A stretch of 25,764 bases of DNA from an uncultured Chromatiaceae bacterium (GTDB lineage Bacteria; Pseudomonadota; Gammaproteobacteria; Enterobacterales; Alteromonadaceae): assembly GCA_946482615.1 (NCBI GenBank), contig CAMLSF010000039.1, forward strand, positions 1-25,764, read 5' to 3'. Each line of letters begins with the position of its first letter. Positions within the stretch are counted from its first letter, which is position 1. The notes under the pieces were generated by a model that ran no database searches, was not told the origin of the DNA, and saw nothing but the letters and a program-made list of their open reading frames with translations. Of this stretch, positions 1 through 7,210 are shown piece by piece. The position numbers and the translations under genes were made by a program.

Positions 1-40
1 CAAGATGCCGGGCTTATCCGACGGAGGCCCGGCACTAAGT
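1..40. repeat. REP-like extragenic palindrome
   Basis: An 8-bp GC-rich stem, TGCCGGGC at 6-13 and GCCCGGCA at 27-34, encloses a second small stem (TCCG/CGGA at 17-25). A GC-rich imperfect palindrome of about 35 nt in a gene-free end resembles repetitive extragenic palindromes of gammaproteobacteria. Only one copy is visible here, so its repeat status is inferred. It could instead belong to the terminator of a gene beyond the window edge. Confidence 0.35.
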
Positions 41-47
41 GAATGCA

Positions 48-71
48 AAACTGCCAGCAAGCTGGCAGTTT
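48..71 (-). terminator. Hairpin terminator behind the lipoprotein gene
   Basis: A perfect 11-bp stem (AAACTGCCAGC at 48-58, GCTGGCAGTTT at 61-71) with a 2-nt loop lies 8 nt past the stop codon of the minus-strand lipoprotein gene. Read on the minus strand, the stem ends in a short T run (TTTT). The U tract is brief, so termination may be partial. Confidence 0.6.
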
Positions 72-79
72 ATGGTGGC

Positions 80-2617
80 TTAGTCGTCCAGACCTACAGC
101 CCAACCAGCAGTCCAGTTATTACTTTGTGACACAGCACCAACAAAGTTTGTGGTATCGAAGAAGGCATCAACTGTTTTCATATCTTTAGCTGGAGTAGTG
201 TCGATGGTGAAGATGCCGTTTAATACAGCAGCCTGATTTGCGGCTGTTTTGTTGCCTTCTTGAGCAAGGAACCAAGCAGTCTGTGATACACCAGCAGACA
301 CTTCTTTACCGGCTTCTGTTATTTCAGAACATGCGATAACTGAGTGGGTGAATTTCAGCTCACCGCTTAAAGCGAAGTTTTTAGTTGGAGTTGAATCCAA
401 TTCGAAGCACTCGCCCATGGCTTCAGGACCAGTTATAAGGAAGTTATGTAACTGAGCGTTTGTGCCAGCGCGCAGTAACACACCTTCTGAGTCGTCTGTA
501 CCATTGAAGGCGTTACCAATAATGGTCATGTTGGCGATAGTTGGGTTTGATACCGGTGTCGCCGTCTGATTGGTTGACTGGTTATCTGCTTCAATACCAC
601 GGTTAGCTTTCGAATTGTCAGCAGCATGTTTTACCAGTACGAACTGCAGTTTGCCGTTCCAGCCGTCAGTCCAGTCTACTGAGTCGTCACCATTCGATGT
701 TAACACCACATTTTTACAGCTAACGCTACCACCAAACATTTCGATACCATCATCCAGGTTCTGATGTACCTGAATATTTGAACATTTAGTGCCAGAACCT
801 ACGCCGAAGAAGCCAATACCGTTTAATTCGTTATCTGGAATAACTTCATAACCAGCGTGTTTTACTATGACGTAGTTCAGAGAGCCACTGCTGTCTGTTG
901 CAGTTGGACCACCATATAAACCAGCATCACCTTCTGCCTCGATACCACAGTTGTTAACATCAGCACACTTGTTGCTTGGTGCGTTACCCAGTAAGACTAA
1001 ACCACCCCATTGGCCTTCGGCTGTAGGTGAGCCAATCACGTCCTGTACTGAGGTAAAAGTGATAGGGTTAGCTGCAGTACCTTCAGCGTTAATTTTTGAA
1101 CCTCGAGTCACCACTAAGAAATCAGCACCTGATTTACCGTAGATAGTTACGCCTGGTTGTACTGTTAATGTGGCATTATTTGTATTGTCAGAGCCAATAC
1201 GAACACGACCACTTAAGACATAATCAGCGCCGGCAGCTAAGGTTACGTTAGTGGTGATATCGCCTGTTAACTGGCAATTTAACTTACCTGTCAAGCTGGC
1301 AACTTCAGTAGTACCAGTTGGGCATGAGTCTAAACCTGTGCCTGTTTCAGGATGCAGGCTGACTGTCCAGCCCTTGGTCCAGTCCGTCGTGCCATCAAAA
1401 GCACCTATGTAGTCCACATCGTCAAACCAGCCATCGATATTGCCTACGTCATAGCCGTTTGCTAAAGCAGGAGAGTTAGGGGCCGGAATATAACCACCTA
1501 ATAAAGCGTCACCCACTAAGTTGTTTGGCTGAGCTGTAAACCAGGCGTTAGCGTCAAAAGTAACGTTGTCGTTTGCATCTTTAATATTGGCAAAAGGTTC
1601 AGCACAGTCGATGATCGAGTTGCGGAAGATTAAATCGCCGCTGTTGGCGAAGTTAGCCGTCTCAGTGGTGTTGATCTCAAAACACTCACCCATATCTTCC
1701 GGACCAGTCACGATGACATTGTATAACTCAGCAGAAGTACCAGCACGTAATAAAATGCCTTCTGAGTCTTCATCACCGTCAAAGTTATTACCGATAATGG
1801 TCAGGTTAGAAATGCGGGGTTTACTGATAGGTGTTGCAGTGAAATTTGAAGACTGGTTGTCTGCTTCAATACCACGGTTGGCCTTCGTATCATTTGGATT
1901 ATGACGAATTAATACGTGCTGCATACGGCCAGTCCAGCCGTCAGCCCAGTCTAAAGAGTCGTCACGGTTGCCTGTTAACACTACGTATTTGGCATCTACA
2001 GTGCCACCAAAAAACTCTACACCGTCATCCAGGTTGTTATGTACCTGAATGTATTCCACTGTAGTGCCGCGACCTACACCGGCAAACGTAATACCGTTTA
2101 ATTCGTTGTCAGGAATAACTTCAAAACCAGCGTAACGCACTTGTACATATTTTAATGCACCGCTGTTATCTTCCGGATCTGCGCCACCGTATGGACCAGC
2201 TTCACCTTCAGCTTCAACCTGACAGTTAGCTAAGTTGGCCTGATCACATTTGTTCGTAGGTGCTTTACCTAATAAAACTAAACCACCCCATTCAGCAGCT
2301 GATTCTTCATCGGATAAACCTAACATGTCATTGACTGACGTCATGATGATAGGGTTAGTTGCAGTACCAACGGCCTGAATTTTAGAACCACGGGCAATAA
2401 CTAAATAGTCAGCACCACTTTTACCAAAGACTTTGGTGCCAGGCTGAATAGTTAAGGTTGCGCTATTGGCGTTGTCATTACCTACCGTCACTTTACCTGA
2501 CAAAGCCCAGGCTCTGTCCGCCGTCAAAGTGATGTCGCTGGTGATAGTGCCTTTAATCTCACACACAGGAGTAGTAACACCAGCTAAGGCTGAGCCTTCA
2601 GTGGCAAAAGCAGGGCA
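80..2617 (-). repeat. Intragenic tandem duplication, unit about 1.28 kb
   Basis: The two modules of the lipoprotein gene are also related at the DNA level. A 20-nt exact match occurs at 585-604 and 1860-1879, an offset of 1275 nt (425 codons). The protein identity extends over nearly the whole module, while third-codon positions and a few indels differ. This points to an old internal duplication rather than a recent one. Confidence 0.75.
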
Positions 2618-2752
2618 AGAGCTTGTTGGAGGAGGAGTCACACCACCATTGTCGCCATTGCCGGTGTCGATATTGATATCGCCGCCACCACAGCCCGCTA
2701 ATACCAAAGCTGAGGCAATTGCGCTCAATTTTAAGAAGTTACGTAAAGCCAT
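80..2752 (-). CDS. Tandem-duplicated beta-helix-like lipoprotein, probably Pho-regulated
   Basis: This is an 890-residue predicted lipoprotein. The N-terminus has a hydrophobic signal and the lipobox LAGC, with acceptor Cys21 followed by Gly-rich residues. The mature protein is two homologous modules, from about Cys46 and Cys477. Each runs through the same landmarks: GKSGAD, WGGLVLLG, VIPDNELNGI, NLDDG, RGIEADNQS, SEG, LLRAG and TGPE.MGECFE. The Asn/Asp/Gly- and Thr-rich short strands suggest a right-handed beta-helix (pectin-lyase-like) fold, which I infer without a structure. No catalytic residues are recognised and the function is unknown; surface binding or matrix roles are possible. The start at 2752 is chosen because GGAGA lies 6 nt upstream; a GTG directly before it would sit too close. 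A Pho-box promoter precedes it and phoB is divergent. Confidence 0.8.
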   Translation of the reverse strand: MALRNFLKLSAIASALVLAGCGGGDINIDTGNGDNGGVTPPPTSSCPAFATEGSALAGVTTPVCEIKGTITSDITLTADRAWALSGKVTVGNDNANSATLTIQPGTKVFGKSGADYLVIARGSKIQAVGTATNPIIMTSVNDMLGLSDEESAAEWGGLVLLGKAPTNKCDQANLANCQVEAEGEAGPYGGADPEDNSGALKYVQVRYAGFEVIPDNELNGITFAGVGRGTTVEYIQVHNNLDDGVEFFGGTVDAKYVVLTGNRDDSLDWADGWTGRMQHVLIRHNPNDTKANRGIEADNQSSNFTATPISKPRISNLTIIGNNFDGDEDSEGILLRAGTSAELYNVIVTGPEDMGECFEINTTETANFANSGDLIFRNSIIDCAEPFANIKDANDNVTFDANAWFTAQPNNLVGDALLGGYIPAPNSPALANGYDVGNIDGWFDDVDYIGAFDGTTDWTKGWTVSLHPETGTGLDSCPTGTTEVASLTGKLNCQLTGDITTNVTLAAGADYVLSGRVRIGSDNTNNATLTVQPGVTIYGKSGADFLVVTRGSKINAEGTAANPITFTSVQDVIGSPTAEGQWGGLVLLGNAPSNKCADVNNCGIEAEGDAGLYGGPTATDSSGSLNYVIVKHAGYEVIPDNELNGIGFFGVGSGTKCSNIQVHQNLDDGIEMFGGSVSCKNVVLTSNGDDSVDWTDGWNGKLQFVLVKHAADNSKANRGIEADNQSTNQTATPVSNPTIANMTIIGNAFNGTDDSEGVLLRAGTNAQLHNFLITGPEAMGECFELDSTPTKNFALSGELKFTHSVIACSEITEAGKEVSAGVSQTAWFLAQEGNKTAANQAAVLNGIFTIDTTPAKDMKTVDAFFDTTNFVGAVSQSNNWTAGWAVGLDD

Positions 2753-2804
2753 CACTTATCTCCAATAATCACATGAATGCTGTTGTTATAAAAAGCTGGG
2801 GCCA

Positions 2805-2838
2805 ACCATACTCAGGCTTAATGACTGTTTTATTACAG
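2805..2838 (-). promoter_or_regulatory. Pho box and -10 of the lipoprotein gene
   Basis: On the minus strand CTGTAAT, AAAA, CAGTCAT (2838 to 2821) matches the direct-repeat PhoB site at 12 of 14 repeat positions. Ten nt later comes TATGGT (2810-2805), a -10-like hexamer. This spacing is the same as at phoB, pstS, pstC and ppk in this window. The implied leader is about 45 nt. Confidence 0.65.
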
Positions 2839-3068
2839 CGGCTGCTGCTGTGAGGGAACTTTAAAAGCGAGCCGCGGCTGGCGTGGCGTAGCGGCCATGC
2901 TGTCAAAAAAGGTTCACCAAAATGTCATCTGAAAGACTTTTTGCTTTATTAAAAAAATGTAATGAAATTGAGAATTCTTATGGTGGCAGGGGCTACAGAC
3001 TAAAATTCAGCTGCAGTTGTGTCGCTGGACCTGTCTGCGGGTCATTCGAGGGCAGAATGCTTGTTTCG

Positions 3069-3102
3069 CTTTCATAAAACTGTCATAAACTAAAGCCATA
3101 CT
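3069..3102 (+). promoter_or_regulatory. Pho box and -10 of phoB
   Basis: CTTTCAT (3069-3075), AAAA, CTGTCAT (3080-3086) matches the PhoB site at 13 of 14 repeat positions. Ten nt later CATACT (3097-3102) fits a -10 hexamer. Autoactivation of phoB by PhoB is established in Escherichia coli, and this arrangement implies the same here. Confidence 0.8.
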
Positions 3103-3141
3103 GGTCAGAATCAATAAATTAGCTTGAATTGGTAGAGGGTT

Positions 3142-3828
3142 ATGTCTAGAAAAATCCTGGTCGTAGAAGACGAAGCACCGATCCGTGACATGTTATGTTT
3201 TGTGCTTGAACAAAATGGTTATCAGGCCAGCACAGCAGAAGATTTTGATTCTGCTGTGAATATGCTGGTGGAGCCTTATCCTGATTTAGTCTTGCTGGAC
3301 TGGATGTTGCCTGGTGGCAGTGGTATTCAGTTTGCCAAGAAAATGAAAGCTCATGAGCTGACCCGTACTATTCCTATTATTATGATCACGGCACGTGGTG
3401 AAGAAGAAGACAAAGTTCGTGGCCTCGAAGTGGGCGCAGATGACTATGTGACTAAACCTTTTTCACCAAAAGAGCTGATGGCCCGTATTAAAGCTGTGAT
3501 TCGCCGTGTAGCGCCCACCAGCCTGGATGATGTGATTGAAGTGCAGGGGTTGAAACTTGATCCCGTGTCTCACCGTGTCACTGCCTCTGAGCAAGCCGTG
3601 GATATGGGACCAACAGAATTCCGTTTATTACACTTTTTTATGACGCATCCTGAACGTGTGTACAGTCGCGAGCAGTTGCTGGACCATGTCTGGGGTACTA
3701 ATGTGTATGTCGAAGACAGAACAGTAGACGTACATATTCGCCGTTTACGTAAAGCCATTTCACTGGCCGGGCATGATCGTTTAGTGCAAACTGTACGTGG
3801 TTCAGGTTATAGGTTTTCAGCGAAATAA
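3142..3828 (+). CDS. phoB: Phosphate regulon response regulator PhoB
   Basis: PhoB is the cytoplasmic DNA-binding response regulator phosphorylated by PhoR when phosphate is scarce. The 228-residue protein has the usual length. The receiver domain (about 1-120) shows the acidic pair Glu9/Asp10, phosphoacceptor Asp53 in LLDWMLPGG, Thr83 and Lys105. The OmpR-type winged-helix domain (about 130-228) carries the typical [12 protein letters not shown] and [13 protein letters not shown] segments. A purine-rich Shine-Dalgarno (GAGGG) lies only a few nt before the ATG. It is the first gene of phoB-phoR, 148 nt before phoR. The Pho box upstream indicates autoregulation, and the other four Pho boxes here are its probable targets. 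Confidence 0.97.
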   Translation: MSRKILVVEDEAPIRDMLCFVLEQNGYQASTAEDFDSAVNMLVEPYPDLVLLDWMLPGGSGIQFAKKMKAHELTRTIPIIMITARGEEEDKVRGLEVGADDYVTKPFSPKELMARIKAVIRRVAPTSLDDVIEVQGLKLDPVSHRVTASEQAVDMGPTEFRLLHFFMTHPERVYSREQLLDHVWGTNVYVEDRTVDVHIRRLRKAISLAGHDRLVQTVRGSGYRFSAK

Positions 3829-3976
3829 CTTATCCCCAATTACTTTGGTGATTTACCCTAAGTAAAATGAAATCGCAGTGCCGCAAAAAACGTAGCTTCC
3901 GGAGCGAAGGGGGAACCCTGAGTCATCGGAGTTACATAGCGGCAGCTTCAGGAATGACGGGTAATAAGTAGGTGCT
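3829..3976 (+). other. phoB-phoR spacer with possible folded or repeat-derived sequence
   Basis: A 148-nt spacer is long for this two-gene operon. It has complementary arms such as CTTC/GAAG around 3896-3909, and GTCAT near 3922 pairing with ATGAC near 3955. No clear terminator U tract and no separate phoR promoter are visible. It looks like a degenerate structured intergenic element or processing site, but I cannot assign a family. Confidence 0.3.
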
Positions 3977-5296
3977 ATGCGTTTGTTACTGTCGAAGAGG
4001 AAGATTTTCAGCAAAATCTTCCTTTTGTTTTTTATCGTTGCATTGATTGGCTGGTTGCTTGACCTGCTGTTTCCCGCTTTATTTGCCACCTCTTTAGTAC
4101 TGCTTGGCTGGAACTACCGGCATATTTTTATATTAGATAAATGGCTGTGGCGTGATAAAAAGCTGACACCTCCGGCCGGGGATGGCAGCTGGCAGCAGGT
4201 GTTTGACGGTATTTATTACCGCTTGCGCAAAGCCCGTAAAAAGAATAAAGAATTGCGAGCCCTGATCCGGCGTTTTCGTGATGGTGCTGAGGCTTTGCCT
4301 GACGCCATAGTGGTGTTGAACAGTGACTGGACCATTATCTGGTGCAATAAACTGGCTCAACAGCTGGTGGGGCTGCGCTGGCCACAGGATGAACGTCAGC
4401 GTATTGATAACCTGATTCGTAATCCGGAGTTTCAGACTTATATTCAGCAGAGGCAGTTTGATCAGCCGCTGGAGCTATCTTCTCCGGTGAATGAAGATTT
4501 AGTGCTGGAATACCGTATGCTGCAATATGGTGATGAGCAGCATTTATTGATAGTGCGGGATGTGACTCAGTTAAAACTGCTGGAACAGGTGCGCAAAGAC
4601 TTTGTCGCTAATGTTTCGCACGAGCTGCGTACGCCTTTAACTGTGCTACAGGGCTATCTGGAAGTGATGGATGCTGATCATTTGCCTAACGCCGGAATTT
4701 GGCAAAAAGCTCACACTGTGATGCTGGAGCAGACCAAACGTATGGATGCGCTGGTCCAGCAACTGCTGACATTATCACGCATCGAAGCCGCAGCTAAAGT
4801 GCAGTTTGAAGATCATATTGACGTGCCCGCTATGCTGGCGATGCTGGAGCAGGAATCTCAAACCTTAAATCGTGATAAACAGCATCAGATCAGCTTTTCC
4901 GTTGAAGCCGATTTGGTGGTGTCCGGTATTCGTGAAGAGCTACGCAGCGCTTTCTCGAACCTCATTACTAACGCTATTAAATACACTCCCAATGGTGGCG
5001 AAATTCAGGTCAGCTGGGTACGGCAGCATCAGAAAGCTGTGTTTAGTGTCACAGACAATGGCGAAGGTATAGCACCACAGCATGTCAAACGGCTGACAGA
5101 ACGTTTTTACCGGGTGGATCAGGCCAGAGCCCGTGCTACAGGAGGCACTGGCTTAGGTTTAGCTATAGTCAAACATGTGCTGCAACGCCATAACAGCAAG
5201 TTGATGATTTTTAGCGAGCCGAAAAAAGGCAGTAGCTTTTCTTTTAGTTTGCCGGCCGAATCAGCGCCAAAACGTAAAGCGATCAAAGTCCGTTAA
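3977..5296 (+). CDS. phoR: Phosphate regulon sensor histidine kinase PhoR
   Basis: PhoR is the inner-membrane kinase that phosphorylates PhoB during phosphate limitation and acts with the Pst transporter and PhoU. In 439 residues it has two close hydrophobic segments (about 13-45) with almost no periplasmic loop, as in known PhoR. A basic linker and a PAS-like domain (about 100-200) follow. The HisKA domain has His215 in NVSHELRTPL. The ATPase domain shows NAIKYTP (N box), DNGEGI (G1), FYRVD (F box) and GGTGLGLAIVK (G2). The lack of a sensor loop fits sensing through Pst/PhoU rather than direct phosphate binding. It shares 14 nt tail-to-tail with the convergent LysR gene. Confidence 0.96.
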   Translation: MRLLLSKRKIFSKIFLLFFIVALIGWLLDLLFPALFATSLVLLGWNYRHIFILDKWLWRDKKLTPPAGDGSWQQVFDGIYYRLRKARKKNKELRALIRRFRDGAEALPDAIVVLNSDWTIIWCNKLAQQLVGLRWPQDERQRIDNLIRNPEFQTYIQQRQFDQPLELSSPVNEDLVLEYRMLQYGDEQHLLIVRDVTQLKLLEQVRKDFVANVSHELRTPLTVLQGYLEVMDADHLPNAGIWQKAHTVMLEQTKRMDALVQQLLTLSRIEAAAKVQFEDHIDVPAMLAMLEQESQTLNRDKQHQISFSVEADLVVSGIREELRSAFSNLITNAIKYTPNGGEIQVSWVRQHQKAVFSVTDNGEGIAPQHVKRLTERFYRVDQARARATGGTGLGLAIVKHVLQRHNSKLMIFSEPKKGSSFSFSLPAESAPKRKAIKVR

Positions 5297-6155
5297 CTGA
5301 ATCGCCTTGCTGCAGGAAGTGTAAAAATTTCTGCAGCAAGGGCGGTTGATAGTTTTTATGTTGTACCAGTCTGAAATGTCGTTGCAGTTGCAAAGGGCTT
5401 TGCAGCAACAGCAACTGACCTGCATTAATTTCATCCTGCACTGCCAGCAAAGGCAAACATCCAATCCCCAGTCCCTGTTTGACAGCCTGTTTAATAGCTT
5501 CAGGCCGTTCCAGTTCCAGTAAATGAGTGGGGACCCAGTGTAAACGAGCCAACTCATGCTCCAGCACTGCGCGGGTACCAGAACCTTGTTCCCTTACTAT
5601 CCAGCGCTGGGCCAATAACTCTGCTTTTGATAAATTCTGATGCAGTTTTGGGTGACCAAATAATACCGTCAGATCCTGTCGCCAATGCTGAATATGAAAT
5701 TCTGCGCTCAGGACAGGCCCTTCGACAAAACCCAGCTGCGCTTGTTGCTGATGCATCAGATGCAGCACCTCGCTGCTGTTGCAAAGCCGCAATTTAAAGT
5801 CAATTTGTGGGTAAAGTGCAGTAAATTGAGCCAGTAAAGCCGGCAGTAAATAACAACCTACAGTTTCACTGGCCACCAGCCGTAACTCGCCTTTGTCAGG
5901 CTCTGAATTCACCAGTTCCTGCTGTAAATCGAGGAAGACCTGCAGTTTGGGTAACAGGTCCAGCGTATGTTGGGTTGGAACGAGTTGTCGGCCCTGCCGC
6001 AAAAACAACGGCTGGCCTAAACGTTGTTCCAGCTCTTTTAATGCCTGACTGGCTGCGGACTGACTTAATGCCAGAAGATCCGCTGCTTTGGTCAGACTAT
6101 GTTGCCGGCATATGGCATCTAATAACAACCAATGGCGTGGGCTCGGGTAATTCAT
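5283..6155 (-). CDS. LysR-family transcriptional regulator (YeiE-like)
   Basis: This 290-residue LysR-type regulator has an N-terminal winged helix-turn-helix (about 5-65; SLTKAADLLALSQSAASQAL is the recognition region). A C-terminal effector-binding domain (about 90-290) includes the GELRLVASETVGCYLLP opening typical of the CysB/YeiE-like branch. It is divergent from a YeiH-family gene 95 nt away, the same partnership as yeiE-yeiH in enterobacteria, so YeiH is the likely target. The effector is unknown. A 15-bp dyad in the shared promoter is a candidate operator. No strong Shine-Dalgarno precedes the start. The 3' end overlaps phoR by 14 nt. Confidence 0.85.
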   Translation of the reverse strand: MNYPSPRHWLLLDAICRQHSLTKAADLLALSQSAASQALKELEQRLGQPLFLRQGRQLVPTQHTLDLLPKLQVFLDLQQELVNSEPDKGELRLVASETVGCYLLPALLAQFTALYPQIDFKLRLCNSSEVLHLMHQQQAQLGFVEGPVLSAEFHIQHWRQDLTVLFGHPKLHQNLSKAELLAQRWIVREQGSGTRAVLEHELARLHWVPTHLLELERPEAIKQAVKQGLGIGCLPLLAVQDEINAGQLLLLQSPLQLQRHFRLVQHKNYQPPLLQKFLHFLQQGDSVNGL

Positions 6156-6173
6156 TTGTTTATCTGATGTGAG

Positions 6174-6188
6174 GGATTAGATTAATCC
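6174..6188. promoter_or_regulatory. Candidate LysR operator dyad
   Basis: GGATTA-GAT-TAATCC is a perfect 6-bp inverted repeat between the divergent LysR and YeiH genes, 18 nt from the LysR start codon. It contains a T-N11-A pattern (6177 to 6189), the classical LysR-type recognition form. The position suits autorepression and activation of the divergent gene. Confidence 0.5.
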
Positions 6189-6212
6189 ATTATTCTTATT
6201 TTTATCGGGCAG

Positions 6213-6218
6213 TACAAT
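6213..6218 (+). promoter_or_regulatory. Putative -10 of the YeiH-family gene
   Basis: TACAAT matches the sigma70 -10 consensus at five of six positions, 32 nt before the ATG. The -35 region (about 6190-6195, TTATTC) is poor, consistent with a promoter that needs an activator such as the divergent LysR protein. Confidence 0.4.
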
Positions 6219-6250
6219 AGCGCTGTTTCTACACCAAAGATGGCATCATT

Positions 6251-7210
6251 ATGTTGGTATTGCTTCTGTTTAGTCTGCTGGTACAACTCTGTTATTTGCT
6301 ATTGCCTGTGTTGCATCAGTGGATTAGTCCGGTGTTATTGGCCCTGGTTTTGGGGTTAGCTGCGGCTTTTATATTACCTTTATGCTCCATTCAGCCACGT
6401 CAGTTGCTGGCGTCTCAACTGGATAAACTGGCGCTGTTACAGCAAAAGGCACTGCGTTTTGGCATAGTGTTATTTGCCTTTAATGTTGATCCGGCACTGG
6501 TGCAGCAAACCAGCCCGCTGGCTTTGTTCCAACTGGCAGCTTTGGTGTTGCTGGTGCTGGCCATTGCATTATGGCTTGGGTTCAAGGTATTTAAACTGCC
6601 TAAAGAATTAGTGATTTTAGTCAGCGCAGGTTTAAGTTTTTGTGGGACTTCGGCTATTTTTGCCACCTGGTCTGTGCGCAAAAGCAGCGAAGTGATGTTA
6701 ACTCAAAGCCTGGCTCTGGTATTGCTGATGGGGTTGCTGGCGTTGTTGGGCTATTCCTTGCTGATGCAGGCTGGCGTTTTACCTGAAGCTCAACTGGCCT
6801 GGCTGATTGGCAGCACAGCGCCTGAAGTGTCACAAGCTGTAGCGGCCGGCAGTCAGTTAGGCGATGCAGCACCACAGGCTGTGATTGCCAAATTATTCCG
6901 GGTTTGTTTACTGGTGCCTTTTTTAGTTCTGCTGAGTCTGAACAGCAAAAACAAAGAGGGTTTTGTTTTCCCCTGGTTTGTGTTGGGTTTTATCGCTGTA
7001 GTGCTGATCAATATGACTTTTGCTCTGCCTGTCTGGTTCAGTCAGGCCGCGATGCTGCTGTCCCAGACTTGTCTGATTTTTGCAATGACAGTGACAGGGC
7101 TGTTTACCTGCTGGCAGGATCTAAAACAGTGCAGTGGCAAAGCACTGGGCTTTGCCACTACTGTGATCCTGCTGCTTATTTGCCTTTCTTATCTGTTTTT
7201 GCCGGGTTAG
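6251..7210 (+). CDS. yeiH: YeiH/UPF0324 family putative sulfate exporter
   Basis: This 319-residue integral inner-membrane protein is almost entirely hydrophobic, with about 9-10 membrane segments. Family landmarks are visible: LSFCGTSAIFATWSV (about 128-142), an APEVSQAVAAGS segment and the following KLFRVCLL. The family is annotated as putative sulfate exporters on limited evidence, so the substrate is uncertain. It is slightly shorter than the usual 330-350 residues. Members I recall have a His in the HEVAQV-type motif where this one has Pro. Regulation by the divergent LysR protein is likely. The last 35 nt overlap the convergent amidohydrolase gene. Confidence 0.82.
   Translation: MLVLLLFSLLVQLCYLLLPVLHQWISPVLLALVLGLAAAFILPLCSIQPRQLLASQLDKLALLQQKALRFGIVLFAFNVDPALVQQTSPLALFQLAALVLLVLAIALWLGFKVFKLPKELVILVSAGLSFCGTSAIFATWSVRKSSEVMLTQSLALVLLMGLLALLGYSLLMQAGVLPEAQLAWLIGSTAPEVSQAVAAGSQLGDAAPQAVIAKLFRVCLLVPFLVLLSLNSKNKEGFVFPWFVLGFIAVVLINMTFALPVWFSQAAMLLSQTCLIFAMTVTGLFTCWQDLKQCSGKALGFATTVILLLICLSYLFLPG

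Larger units (their letters stand above)
2756..3141. other. Divergent intergenic region between lipoprotein gene and phoB
   Basis: This gene-free stretch of 386 nt holds two outward-facing Pho-box promoters, one at each end (2805-2838 minus and 3069-3102 plus). The roughly 230 nt between them has a GC-rich patch near 2870-2900 with a short palindrome (AGCCGCGGCT) and an A/T-rich run near 2940-2970. I see no convincing ORF, small RNA or further site there. Confidence 0.6.

Noticed and set aside
585..1879. Direct repeats in the lipoprotein gene as a mobile-element or CRISPR signature
   Set aside because: The repeats are in frame and follow the protein duplication; there are no regular short spacers and no transposase.
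3853..4089. Minus-strand 78-codon reading frame across the phoB-phoR spacer
   Set aside because: Half of it is antisense to phoR, it has no Shine-Dalgarno and its composition is not protein-like.
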